The translations under genes and the position numbers were made by a program. Of a DNA stretch of 64,000 nt, positions 8,601-15,836 are shown piece after piece. The notes beneath the pieces are model-generated. The model saw nothing but the letters and a program-made list of their open reading frames with translations, had not been told where the DNA came from and made no database searches. This DNA is from Saccharospirillum sp. MSK14-1 (GTDB lineage Bacteria > Pseudomonadota > Gammaproteobacteria > Pseudomonadales > Natronospirillaceae). The stretch covers positions 168,657 to 232,656 of the forward strand of contig NZ_MIES01000006.1 of NCBI RefSeq assembly GCF_003054965.1. Reading direction: 5' to 3'. Each line of letters opens with the position of its first letter. The first letter of the stretch is position 1.

Positions 8601-10629
8601 CGTTCACTTCCGAATCGGCAATCAGCTTCACAAAGCAGACTTCATTGCCCACCGCGTTACAGCCCTGCACCGGTTGCAGCGCCGTGAATTCATACAGCGC
8701 CGCCCAGGAACCCGGCGGCAGCGAGGTGAAATTCACGCGCATGTATTGCGCCGTGACCGGCGTGAAGGTCAGCGTCTGCTGGATGGTGGTTTCCGGGTTA
8801 TTGGTGCGGTCGGCGACCTGCGTCCAACTGCTGCCATCGCTGGACACGTCGATGGTGTAGTTGTATTGCTCGCCGCCAAATTCGAAGGTCAGTTGCGCGC
8901 CGGAAAATTCGTGCGGCGTGCCGTAATCGACCTGGAACCATTGCGGCACCGAACCATCGCTGGCGGTCCAGCGCGTGCTGTAATCGCCGTCGTTACCGTC
9001 GCTGGCCGGGTGACCAGCTTGCGTCGTGCTGGCGCTGGCGGTGCCGCCGCCAATCGGGCAGTTCTCGCTGCAATCGGCTGAGCCGGAACCGTCGCCGGTG
9101 GTGAAGGTGGAACTGAACGCCACGTCGGTGGTATTGCCGGACCAGTCGGTAATGCCACCGACCGGCACCACGACTTCATAGGTGGTGTTGGCCTGTAAGG
9201 CGGCATCGGGCGTGAAGTTCACAATGTCACCCTGGCCGCTGTACTGACCGGCCAGCGGCACGGTACTGCCCTGCTCGCGCACAATAAAGGTCGTGTTATC
9301 GAGCGAGCTGACCAACGCATTGTCAGCCAGCGCCAGACCAATACGGCTTTTTAAACCCTGATTGGTGGCGCCATCGCGCGGGCTCACCTGAGTGACATTG
9401 GGGCCGGTCGAATCGGCCGCCGTCTGATGGACGATAAAACCATTGCCGCCACCGTGGTCGTTACCGACGTAGACCAGATTCCCGAACACCGATACCTGTC
9501 CGTGGTCGCTGCCACCGCCGACGTTCAGTGACCCGGCGCCGAGCGAAATCGGGTCGACCGGGGTGCTCATATCGATGACGCTGACGTCTTCCTGGTTACC
9601 GGAGAAATACCGGTCGCCCTGAGTGGCGCAATACAGCGCTTCGTCGATGCGCAGTTCGTTTTTGCTCAGTTCGACAAATTGCGTCGGGTCGCTGATATCG
9701 ACCACCTGCATATACGCGGGTGTACCCCGGTTGGTGAACATTACCTGTGAGCCGTTAAAGCAGACGGCGTAGAAGCGCTGACCGGGCGCGTAGGTCGCCA
9801 GCAATTGCGGCTGGCCCGGATCGCTGATGTCGATGCTGGCAACGCGGCCGTTGGTGTCCATGCTCGACACCACCATGTGGTTGCCCATCGCAAAAATCGG
9901 CCCGATGCGGAAACCGCCGAGCAGCGAAATCGGTGTGCGGCTGACGATTTCCAGATTGTTGATGTCGCTGGTGTCGATCACCGTAATGCCCTGATTGGCA
10001 TTGGCGACGTACAAATACGGCGCCTGCCAGGTCAGTTGCCAGGAGGTGTTGGTGTAGTCGCCAGCGGCAATGTTAGGAATGTCGAAGGCGGTGACGCGCG
10101 TCGGTGGGATGCCCGGACCGATGTCGGTGAAATCCCAGATTTCCACGCCATAGCCGGTGGGAATGGCCACGTAATAACGACCGTTTTGAATGGAAAAACC
10201 GGTGCCGTGGTTTTCGCGGAAGTCACCGGTTTCACCGAGAAAATGCGGATCCTGCTGGCCGTTGCTGTAGCCGTTGTAGGCGTTGCCGAAGCTGTAGGTG
10301 GAATCGTATTTGCGCGCCACCTGCGTCGGGTTACGCGGATCGGATACATCCAGCACCAGCCAGCCACCGGACGAATGGCCGTGATCGGGCGCAAACATGC
10401 CGATGAAATAACCGTTGTACATATAACCCAGATTCAGACCGAACACGGCCGCCGGGTCGTTGGAATTATCGGGAATACCGAGCGAACCATCGACCAGTGA
10501 AATGCGCTGGTACAACTCGTTCGCGTTGTAGTTGAGATTGCCCAGCCCCGGCCCGTTCAGAGCAAAGGCAAACGGCACGACGGCCAGCGACAACAGCGCA
10601 GCCGACAGCATCCTTCTTATTGTTTTCAT
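5692..10629 (-). CDS. Giant exported multidomain protein: beta-propellers, discoidin, PKD, di-heme cytochrome, ricin lectin
   Basis: A 1645-residue exported protein. The start is taken at the ATG at 10629, after TAAGGAGATCGCA, giving MKTIRRMLSAALLSLAVV and a Sec signal peptide ending near FAFA. Domains by sequence character: LVIVD-type repeats (LVLDVSDPRNPTQVA and similar) to about 430, a propeller; a Big_5-like Ig domain about 435-530; two F5/8 type C (discoidin-like) domains about 540-830; a PKD domain about 830-910 (YDFGDGNSRG); a YVTN-type propeller about 920-1260; a cytochrome c/di-heme peroxidase-like region with CASCH at 1280-1284 and CASCH at 1410-1414; and a C-terminal ricin B lectin of about 130 residues with three QxW repeats. 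Heme attachment at the CxxCH motifs and carbohydrate binding follow from family knowledge. Substrate and location (periplasm, surface or secreted) are unknown. It is a single gene, convergent with hmuV. Confidence 0.9.
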   Translation of the reverse strand: MKTIRRMLSAALLSLAVVPFAFALNGPGLGNLNYNANELYQRISLVDGSLGIPDNSNDPAAVFGLNLGYMYNGYFIGMFAPDHGHSSGGWLVLDVSDPRNPTQVARKYDSTYSFGNAYNGYSNGQQDPHFLGETGDFRENHGTGFSIQNGRYYVAIPTGYGVEIWDFTDIGPGIPPTRVTAFDIPNIAAGDYTNTSWQLTWQAPYLYVANANQGITVIDTSDINNLEIVSRTPISLLGGFRIGPIFAMGNHMVVSSMDTNGRVASIDISDPGQPQLLATYAPGQRFYAVCFNGSQVMFTNRGTPAYMQVVDISDPTQFVELSKNELRIDEALYCATQGDRYFSGNQEDVSVIDMSTPVDPISLGAGSLNVGGGSDHGQVSVFGNLVYVGNDHGGGNGFIVHQTAADSTGPNVTQVSPRDGATNQGLKSRIGLALADNALVSSLDNTTFIVREQGSTVPLAGQYSGQGDIVNFTPDAALQANTTYEVVVPVGGITDWSGNTTDVAFSSTFTTGDGSGSADCSENCPIGGGTASASTTQAGHPASDGNDGDYSTRWTASDGSVPQWFQVDYGTPHEFSGAQLTFEFGGEQYNYTIDVSSDGSSWTQVADRTNNPETTIQQTLTFTPVTAQYMRVNFTSLPPGSWAALYEFTALQPVQGCNAVGNEVCFVKLIADSEVNGEAWTSVAELTVLDSNLNALSVADLDLHDVDSEELAGEDGSAFNAIDNNPATFWHTEWQAAEPVHPHHITLKLAEGRELGGIDYLPRQDSTSNGRIANYRVEVSADGNSWAQVSSGTFIDSATEQRALFDELILPLSVELPAPGAVEAGQPVQFSASGEGGDGTLEYAYDFGDGNSRGFSTDANASHSYANAGHYPVIVTVRDASNDTANANRLQTVHRTLTANAPTRASSIQQANGRIYTANTDAGTVTAINATTLQVDWETSVGEKPRTLAIANNGDVWVTNQGSDSLSVLDGSSGAEVNTVDLPRGSQPYGVVFNPAGSALYVSLEASGELLSLDTGTGAQLDSLDVGATPRGLAVSADGQNIYVTRFISPVQPQGEVRRVSASGLNLAEVIVLQNDTTTVDGEDRSQGYPNYLASVTLSPDGERAWIPSQKVNTGRGTFLSGEALTFESTVRTIVSQIDLATHDEDFAAQFDFNDANLATDAVFTPLGDYVFVALQANNKVELLDAYAGSSLGQLITDRAPKGLAISDDGRRLYVHNFMGRSVEVFDTGGLIDGTNFLAPSLALVDTVGTEALSAQVLNGKRIFYNADDTRMALDGYMTCASCHIDGDSDGRVWDFTNRGEGLRNTRSLIGAAGTRDGNVHWTANFDEIHDFENDIRNEFGGSGFLSAADFAATSDPLGAAKAGLNADLDDLAAYVTSLAETPASPYRNSDGSLTADGVAGEALFNSLNCASCHSGDYFTDGQRHDVGTIQTNSGQGSGQSLAGVGFDTPSLLGLWFKAPYLHNGQAATLEDVLDSSSHGGTATLTAQQRQQLASYLLQLEGPEALLTGTGRLQSKSSGRCADVESAGSADGDDVLLWGCHGNANQRWQATPTSAGYLTLTAEHSGKCLDVDGNSTSAGANVHQWTCNGGDNQQWLPVDTGDGYFQLQSRRSGHCLGLLNDGTANGVSLEQQVCSASDGQRWRQN

Positions 10630-10643
10630 TGCGATCTCCTTAC

Positions 10644-10673
10644 CGATCGAACGACGCACGGTTCGTCCGATCG
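10644..10673 (-). promoter_or_regulatory. Imperfect palindrome in leader of the giant exported protein gene
   Basis: About 30 bases form an inverted repeat with CGATCG ends and GACGAAC/GTCGTTC inner arms, 15 bases upstream of the ATG at 10629 and next to the Shine-Dalgarno. It could be an operator or an mRNA hairpin limiting translation. The rest of the 110-base gap shows no clear promoter. Confidence 0.35.
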
Positions 10674-10740
10674 CACTGTGATGAGCGGTCAACCGGCTGA
10701 GTTTTTTTATGAGGTCAGTCCGGTCACAACGTGCTGGGCT

Positions 10741-11694
10741 TCAGAATCGGGCAACCTCCTTAACCGCGCCGGGCTCCTGCCCGTCGCTGACGCTACAAAG
10801 AGATTCGGGCAGCCCGCTCCAGGGCACCCGGATGTGGAACAGACCGCCGGCGTCGGGCTCGCGGGCGCGCTGGGCGTCGCTGAGTTCGAAGTGGGCGGTG
10901 CACAGAAACAGATCACGCAAGTCCGGCCCGCCGAAGGTGCAGCGGGTGACCTGGGAAACCGGCACATGAATGCGCGTGCTGAGCGTGCCGTCGGGTTCAA
11001 AGCGGCTGACACAGCCACCGCCCCAGTGACACACCCAAAGCCCGCCCTGATCGTCGCAGCACAGGCCGTCGGGTTTGCCTTCGTCTTCGGCGAGGGTGGC
11101 GAAGATGCGCGCCGGGCCGGGTTCGCCGCTGACCGGGTTGAGGTCGTAGCAGCGCACCTGGCGGTGAAACATATCGACGGCATAGAGGCGTGTGCCATCC
11201 GGGCTGGTGGCGATGCCGTTAGCCACAGCAAAACCCTTATCGACGGTGGTGCAAGTCAGGTCGGCATCCACTCGATACAGCGCGCCTTTGGCGCTGGCTA
11301 AATCGGTCTCGCACAGACTGCCGGTCCACAACCGACCAGCACGGTCGGCAACGGCATCGTTGAGGCGAACATCGGTTTGGCTGGCGCAGGGATCGAGCAG
11401 AAAGGCGGTGGTTTTGAAATCGGCATCGAGCCGATAGAGGCCGCTGCGGCTGGCGGCGATCCAGCCACCGGCATCGGTCGGCACCAGAGCGGTGATGCCG
11501 ATATCGACCTGATGCACGCTGTGCTGGCCGTTCCCGGGATGGAAACGATGAATGCGATCGCTTTCGATATCAGCCCACACCAGAGTGGCGGATTCGGCGC
11601 ACCAGATCGGGCTTTCGCCGATCACATCGGCGCACGGCAGCACACAGCGCGGGGCATCTGAAAGGTGTTGGTCGAGCGGTTGGGCGAAGGTCAT
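10741..11694 (-). CDS. SMP-30/gluconolactonase family lactonase
   Basis: Predicted metal-dependent lactonase that opens sugar lactones to aldonic acids in the cytoplasm. The 317-residue six-bladed propeller keeps the four metal ligands of the SMP-30 family: Glu27 (GESPIW), Asn112 (RLNDAV), Asn159 (VANGIA) and Asp209 (KPDGL). No signal peptide is seen. It lies downstream of the iclR-type regulator gene on the same strand. The ATG at 11694 has no Shine-Dalgarno; a long hairpin ends three bases before it, and no better start with a ribosome site exists before the first conserved motif. A shared palindrome sits upstream (11784-11801). The lactone substrate is unknown. Confidence 0.88.
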   Translation of the reverse strand: MTFAQPLDQHLSDAPRCVLPCADVIGESPIWCAESATLVWADIESDRIHRFHPGNGQHSVHQVDIGITALVPTDAGGWIAASRSGLYRLDADFKTTAFLLDPCASQTDVRLNDAVADRAGRLWTGSLCETDLASAKGALYRVDADLTCTTVDKGFAVANGIATSPDGTRLYAVDMFHRQVRCYDLNPVSGEPGPARIFATLAEDEGKPDGLCCDDQGGLWVCHWGGGCVSRFEPDGTLSTRIHVPVSQVTRCTFGGPDLRDLFLCTAHFELSDAQRAREPDAGGLFHIRVPWSGLPESLCSVSDGQEPGAVKEVARF

Positions 11695-11697
11695 TAA

Positions 11698-11747
11698 GCA
11701 GGCTCCGCTAGGTTGTTGTTTTTTCGACCAACCTAGCGGGAGCCTGC
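11698..11747 (-). promoter_or_regulatory. Long hairpin abutting the start codon of the lactonase gene
   Basis: Inverted repeat of 18-19 bp with one bulged base: GCAGGCTCCGCTAGGTTG at 11698-11715 and its complement at 11729-11747, with a 13-base T-rich loop on the plus strand. On the minus-strand transcript it ends only three bases before the lactonase ATG, occupying the whole region where a ribosome binding site should be. No T-tract follows, so it is not a standard terminator. Confidence 0.6.
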
Positions 11748-11758
11748 ACTAAAGTCAA

Positions 11759-11785
11759 AATAATGAGACAGATAATCTCATTATT
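11759..11785 (-). terminator. AT-rich inverted repeat after iclR gene
   Basis: Perfect 10-bp repeat AATAATGAGA / TCTCATTATT around a 7-base spacer, 11 bases beyond the iclR-type stop codon. On the minus strand it is followed by TTGACTTT. It could be a weak terminator for the regulator gene or an operator for the lactonase gene; the sequence does not decide. Confidence 0.4.
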
Positions 11786-11801
11786 GAAATATATTTCAGT
11801 T
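11784..11801. promoter_or_regulatory. Palindromic KdgR-like box shared with the ABC importer promoter
   Basis: TTGAAATATATTTCAGTT contains the perfect 14-bp palindrome TGAAATATATTTCA. The same 18 bases occur at 26031-26048 in front of the carbohydrate ABC importer. The TGAAAT...ATTTCA form resembles operators of KdgR-type IclR regulators. This copy overlaps the last codons and stop of the iclR-type gene and lies about 90-107 bases upstream of the lactonase start. Confidence 0.6.
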
Positions 11802-12566
11802 TTTCACGCCATCCAGCACCTGACCGAGCTCATTGGCCGCACGTTGCATGGCCGGAATGTGGCTTTTTAATTCGTCCAGCGAGCAGCGAATAACCGGGCC
11901 GTGAGCGAACAAACAGGCCACCAGCTCACCGTCGCCGGTACGCACCGGCACCGACACCGCCACCATGCCATCGATGAATTCTTCGTTATCGGTACCGAAG
12001 CCTTGCGCCCGGATGCGTTCGAGTTCCGTTGCCAGTTCCGCCGGATCGGTGATGGTATTGCGCGCCCGCTTATCCAACGGCAGATTGCGAATCACCCGCT
12101 CACGCGCGGCCTTTGGCAGCAGTGACAAATACAGCTTACCGCTGGCGGTACACCCGATCGGCACTTCGCTGCCCACCGGCAAATGCACCTGCAACGGCCA
12201 GTTGGCTTGCACGCGGTCGTAATACAACATGTCGGTGCCGTTGGGGATGGAAATACCGCAGGTTTCGTCCACCTCCCGTGCCAGCCCCTGCAAGATGGCC
12301 TGGCGCTGAATTTTCACCTCATTACTGCTGAGCACACCGAGCGCCACTTCCTGCATCGCCGGTCCAGGCACGACATTGCCTTTGAGGTTGATCTGCAAAA
12401 AGCCCGCTTCTTCCATCTGCTGCACCAGACGGTGGACCGTGGCTTTGGGGATATCGAGTTCGTCGATCAGGCTCGGCAACGAGGCACCGCGTTCGGCCAG
12501 GCTGACGGTTTTCAGGATGTCGAGCACACGCAGGATGGAAGAGCCTTTTTCGCGGCGTTGCGTCAT
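11796..12566 (-). CDS. IclR-family transcriptional regulator
   Basis: DNA-binding regulator, 256 residues, the usual IclR length. An N-terminal winged helix-turn-helix occupies about residues 8-70 (SILRVLDILKTV ... PKATVHRLVQQMEEAGFL), followed by a linker helix and the C-terminal effector-binding GAF-like domain (VGSEVPIGCTASGKLYL; ARNTITD; FGTDNEEFIDGMVAVSVPV). In this family the domain binds small acids or sugar acids. It is flanked by the tautomerase upstream and the lactonase downstream, all on one strand. A KdgR-like palindrome overlaps its 3' end and recurs before the importer operon, making it the leading candidate for a regulator of both; that pairing is inference. Confidence 0.92.
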   Translation of the reverse strand: MTQRREKGSSILRVLDILKTVSLAERGASLPSLIDELDIPKATVHRLVQQMEEAGFLQINLKGNVVPGPAMQEVALGVLSSNEVKIQRQAILQGLAREVDETCGISIPNGTDMLYYDRVQANWPLQVHLPVGSEVPIGCTASGKLYLSLLPKAARERVIRNLPLDKRARNTITDPAELATELERIRAQGFGTDNEEFIDGMVAVSVPVRTGDGELVACLFAHGPVIRCSLDELKSHIPAMQRAANELGQVLDGVKN

Positions 12567-12649
12567 GGGTGGGGTGGGCTCCGTGCCGGTAAATTCGAAG
12601 CCGACACTATAACACGCGGCGTCGTGGTTTCGGTCAGCTCGACCCTGGT

Positions 12650-12844
12650 TCAGTTATTTTTTGTGTCAACATGCAACTGCCCCGCTTTACCCCAGTGGCT
12701 GTCGTCATAATCTTGCAGAAAAATCGTCACCGCTTCCGGTGCAATGCCATAGCTGGTAACGAAAGCATCGGTGATTTTTTTAACCAATTCACGCCGTTGT
12801 TCCAGCGTACGGCCTGGCGATTGAGCAACCGTCACTACAGGCAT
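12650..12844 (-). CDS. 4-oxalocrotonate tautomerase family protein
   Basis: Small 64-residue tautomerase-superfamily protein. After removal of Met, Pro1 would be the catalytic base; Arg11 of the classical enzyme is also present (SPGRTLEQRREL). The Arg39 of canonical 4-oxalocrotonate tautomerase is not conserved, so the substrate may differ. A good AGGAG lies six bases before the ATG. Just upstream of that ribosome site is an intrinsic terminator (12862-12888), leaving no room for a separate promoter, so expression probably depends on read-through from the mmsA-type gene. It precedes the IclR regulator gene on the same strand. Confidence 0.85.
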   Translation of the reverse strand: MPVVTVAQSPGRTLEQRRELVKKITDAFVTSYGIAPEAVTIFLQDYDDSHWGKAGQLHVDTKNN

Positions 12845-12861
12845 AGAAAACTCCTTTCAGA

Positions 12862-12888
12862 TTAAAAATAAAGGCGCATCCCTGCGCC
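12862..12888 (-). terminator. Intrinsic terminator/attenuator between mmsA-type and tautomerase genes
   Basis: On the minus strand a GGCGCA / TGCGCC stem with GGGA loop (12873-12888) is followed by TTTATTTTT. It ends 18 bases before the tautomerase ATG and directly abuts its ribosome site. Confidence 0.8.
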
Positions 12889-12974
12889 CAAACCTCATCC
12901 CTGCTCCGCTCTAAAGGCGGTTTTCAGACAGGCAGTCATTGGCCGAAGCCGTCTTGCGTCGCACTCGAAAATAA

Positions 12975-14480
12975 TTACTTCATCGTCGGCATCACAAACT
13001 CGGCCGGTGCCGCGACGTCGCTGTCGGGCCAGCGTGTGGTGATGGTTTTCATGCGCGTGAAGAAACGTACGCCATCCGGGCCGTGCATGTGTAATGGACC
13101 AAACAGAGAACGCTTCCAGCCGCCAAAGCAGTGGTAGGCCATGGGCACCGGAATGGGCACGTTCACGCCAATCATGCCGACCTGCACTTCCTCGCCGAAA
13201 CGGCGCGCGGCTTGTCCATCGCGGGTGAAAATCGCGGTGCCATTACCGTATTCGTGGGCGTTGATCAGTTGCACCGCGCTGTCAAAATCGGGCACGCGTA
13301 CCACGCACAAAACCGGGCCGAAAATTTCTTCGCGGTAGATGGTCATGTTCGGTTGAACGTGGTCGAACAGACAGCCGCCAATAAAGAAACCGTCTTCGTG
13401 TCCGGCGACTGTTAAATCGCGGCCATCGACGACCAAAGCCGCACCCTGCTCGGCGCCGTTGTCGACGTAAGAACGCACCTTGTCGCGATGCTCGCGGGTG
13501 ATCAGCGGGCCCATATCGTTTTCGTCTTTCACGCCGTAACCGGCGCCGACTTTCAGCGACTCAACGCGTGGTTTGAGTTTTTCGACCAAGGCATCACCCA
13601 CAGCATCGGTCACCGCCACGGCAACGGAAATCGCCATGCAGCGTTCACCGGCCGCGCCATAAGCCGCGCCCATCAGCGCGCTGACCGCGCCATCGAGATC
13701 GGCATCGGGCATCACCACCAGATGGTTTTTCGCACCGCCCAATGCCTGGGCACGTTTGCCATGACGGCTCGCGGTTTCATAAATGTATTCGGCAATGGGC
13801 GTGGAACCGACAAAGCTGACCGCCTGAACGCGTTCATCAGTCAGCAATGTATCAACAGCTTCTTTATCGCCATTGACCACATTGAAGACGCCATCCGGCA
13901 AACCGGCTTCGCGCAACAATTCGGCCAGCCGCAAGGCAACCGACGGATCTTTCTCCGAGGGTTTCAGCACAAAGGTATTACCGGCGGCGAGCGCGATGGG
14001 GAACATCCACATTGGCACCATGGCCGGGAAGTTGAACGGCGAAATACCGACGCAAACACCGAGTGGCATCATCTGACTGTGTGTATCCACACCGGTGCCG
14101 ACGTTGCGGCTGTATTCGCCTTTCTGGGCATGCGGCATACCGCTGGCGAACTCGACCACTTCCTTGCCGCGCGTTAATTCACCGCGTGCATCCGACAACA
14201 CCTTGCCGTGCTCGCGACTGATCAGTTCGGCCAGTTCGTCTTCGTGTTCTTCAAGCAAGGCTTTAAAGCGAAACAGCACCCGCGCGCGGGTTAACGCCGC
14301 CGCCGTCGACCAGGCGGGGAAAGCCGCGTCGGCCGCCGCGATGGCCTGGCGAGTATCGTCAGCCGAGGCCAGTTGCACTCTGGCTTGTACCTGCCCTGTG
14401 GCCGGGTCGTACACATCCGCGTAGCGTTCGCTGGTGCCACTGACGCCCTGATTATTAATAAAGTGTTCGATGGTTTTCAT
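12975..14480 (-). CDS. mmsA: CoA-acylating methylmalonate/malonate-semialdehyde dehydrogenase
   Basis: NAD-dependent aldehyde dehydrogenase converting a semialdehyde plus CoA to an acyl-CoA (methylmalonate semialdehyde to propionyl-CoA, or malonate semialdehyde to acetyl-CoA). The 501 residues match the MmsA/IolA family. Catalytic Cys281 lies in GERCMA. The general-base Glu of hydrolytic ALDHs is absent: the segment reads QALGGAKNH, a hallmark of the CoA-acylating branch. Conserved SPFNFPAMVPMWM and FVGSTPIAEYIY segments are present. The ATG follows AAGGAA. It sits 9 bases downstream of the iron alcohol dehydrogenase gene and looks co-transcribed. Here the substrate may be an aldehyde from the sugar pathway rather than a valine or inositol intermediate; that is inference. 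Confidence 0.9.
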   Translation of the reverse strand: MKTIEHFINNQGVSGTSERYADVYDPATGQVQARVQLASADDTRQAIAAADAAFPAWSTAAALTRARVLFRFKALLEEHEDELAELISREHGKVLSDARGELTRGKEVVEFASGMPHAQKGEYSRNVGTGVDTHSQMMPLGVCVGISPFNFPAMVPMWMFPIALAAGNTFVLKPSEKDPSVALRLAELLREAGLPDGVFNVVNGDKEAVDTLLTDERVQAVSFVGSTPIAEYIYETASRHGKRAQALGGAKNHLVVMPDADLDGAVSALMGAAYGAAGERCMAISVAVAVTDAVGDALVEKLKPRVESLKVGAGYGVKDENDMGPLITREHRDKVRSYVDNGAEQGAALVVDGRDLTVAGHEDGFFIGGCLFDHVQPNMTIYREEIFGPVLCVVRVPDFDSAVQLINAHEYGNGTAIFTRDGQAARRFGEEVQVGMIGVNVPIPVPMAYHCFGGWKRSLFGPLHMHGPDGVRFFTRMKTITTRWPDSDVAAPAEFVMPTMK

Positions 14481-14489
14481 GACAATTCC

Positions 14490-15656
14490 TTAAGACTGAT
14501 TCCAAACTGTTTGATAGAGCGTGACGATTTCGTCGGCCGTCGGTACGCGCGGATTGTTGCCCGGCGAACCGGACGCCAGCGCCTGCCCGGCCATCAGTTC
14601 CAACTTGCCGAAAAAGTCGCTCTCCTCAATGCCAAAACCGGCTGGCGTCGGCACTTTTAATTCGTCGTTCAGCGCTTTTAATTCGACCAATAATTGGGCG
14701 TTGGCGGCGGCATCGCTGTCGCTTGCTGTGGCGATGCCCATGGTGCGCGCACAGGTGGCGTAGCGCGCCTCGGCCGCCGGAATGGACCACTCGGTAATGG
14801 CCGGTAACAACATGGCGTTGCTCAAACCGTGCGGCACGTGAAAGTGCGCGCCGATCGGCCGACTCATGCCGTGCACCAGCGCGACCGAGGCATTGGAAAA
14901 AGCGACACCGGCGAGTGTTGCGCCAAGCATCATGGCTTCGCGTGCGGGCTTATCGTCGGGGTTGTGATAAACGCGACGCAGGTTCGGCGCGATCAACTCA
15001 ATGGCGGCGAGCGCCTGCTGATCGCTGAACGGATTCGCCTTCTGACTGACGTAAGCTTCAATGCCGTGCGTCAGCGCATCGATGCCGGTATCGGCCGTTA
15101 CTCGTGCTGGCGCCGTCATCGACAGTTCGTAATCGATCACCGCCGCGACCGGCATAAAACCCAGGCCCATGCAGAGCATTTTTTCATCGGTTTTGGCATC
15201 GGTAATGATGGTGACGCGCGTTGCTTCCGAACCGGTACCGGCGGTGGTTGGAATAGCGATCACCGGCAGGCCGGCGTCGTCGACGATGCGTGGCACTTTG
15301 TAGTCGGCCATCTGGCCGCCGTGCTTGCCGAGAATGGCAATGGCCTTGGCGCTGTCGATGGCGGAGCCGCCACCGAGTGCAATCAGCGCATCGAAATCTC
15401 CGGCTTTCACTTGCTCGACCGCAGGCAGTAAAGAATCCTCGGTCGGCTCAGCCATGGTGTCGGCAAACACATCGCTGGCGATGTTGGCCGTTGCCAGAAT
15501 ATCTTGCAGCCGCGCCGCGTGGCCGAGCTGCACCATGATCGGATCGGTGATCAGCAGCGGTTTTTTGCAGCCCAGCGTCTGCAACAAGGCCGGTACCTGT
15601 TGCACCGCACCAGCGCCGGTTTCCATCAGTCGGGGTAATACAATTCTGTGCGTCAT
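14490..15656 (-). CDS. Iron-containing (group III) alcohol dehydrogenase
   Basis: NAD(P)-dependent dehydrogenase of the FucO/DhaT/AdhB group, interconverting a primary alcohol and aldehyde. The 388-residue protein has the nucleotide-binding GGGSAIDSAKA at 95-105, PTTAGTGSE at 137-144, and the metal ligands Asp193 and His197 (GIDALTHG), His262 (LVHGMS) and His276 (HVPHG). It heads a two-gene unit with the mmsA-type gene. Its own promoter region (15657-15836) contains a 25-base element also found before the ABC importer, so it probably belongs to the same regulon. Candidate substrates are lactaldehyde-, 1,3-propanediol- or hydroxybutyrate-like; the sequence does not discriminate. Confidence 0.9.
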   Translation of the reverse strand: MTHRIVLPRLMETGAGAVQQVPALLQTLGCKKPLLITDPIMVQLGHAARLQDILATANIASDVFADTMAEPTEDSLLPAVEQVKAGDFDALIALGGGSAIDSAKAIAILGKHGGQMADYKVPRIVDDAGLPVIAIPTTAGTGSEATRVTIITDAKTDEKMLCMGLGFMPVAAVIDYELSMTAPARVTADTGIDALTHGIEAYVSQKANPFSDQQALAAIELIAPNLRRVYHNPDDKPAREAMMLGATLAGVAFSNASVALVHGMSRPIGAHFHVPHGLSNAMLLPAITEWSIPAAEARYATCARTMGIATASDSDAAANAQLLVELKALNDELKVPTPAGFGIEESDFFGKLELMAGQALASGSPGNNPRVPTADEIVTLYQTVWNQS

Positions 15657-15743
15657 GATCTGACCCTCCTTGCCACCGGCGAACCGGCATCGTTTCGGCG
15701 GCTCTGCACCGCTCTCACTGTTAATCGCTAATATATTTTATAT

Positions 15744-15768
15744 TGAGACTTTTTGTATCGTTTTTACA
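15744..15768 (-). promoter_or_regulatory. Shared 25-base promoter element (copy 1), iron-ADH/mmsA unit
   Basis: The plus-strand sequence begins TGAGACTTTTTGTATCG and matches 20 of 25 positions of 26111-26135, in the same orientation relative to its downstream minus-strand gene. It includes a TTTGTA ... TACAAA inverted repeat with a 7-base spacer. It lies 88-112 bases upstream of the iron-ADH start. A SorC-type regulator is a plausible ligand, but this is unproven. Confidence 0.5.
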
Positions 15769-15792
15769 AATTTAAATGTCAGGCCGCACTGA

Positions 15793-15821
15793 GCCGAACC
15801 AACGCTCCAGGCTGGTTCAGC
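15793..15821 (-). terminator. Hairpin downstream of FGGY kinase gene
   Basis: GCCGAACCA / TGGTTCAGC, 8 of 9 pairs with an 11-base loop, 16 bases beyond the kinase stop on the minus strand. There is no adjacent T-run, so this is a weak terminator call for the end of the importer-kinase operon. Confidence 0.4.
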
Positions 15822-15836
15822 ATGGGTAGTCAGGGA

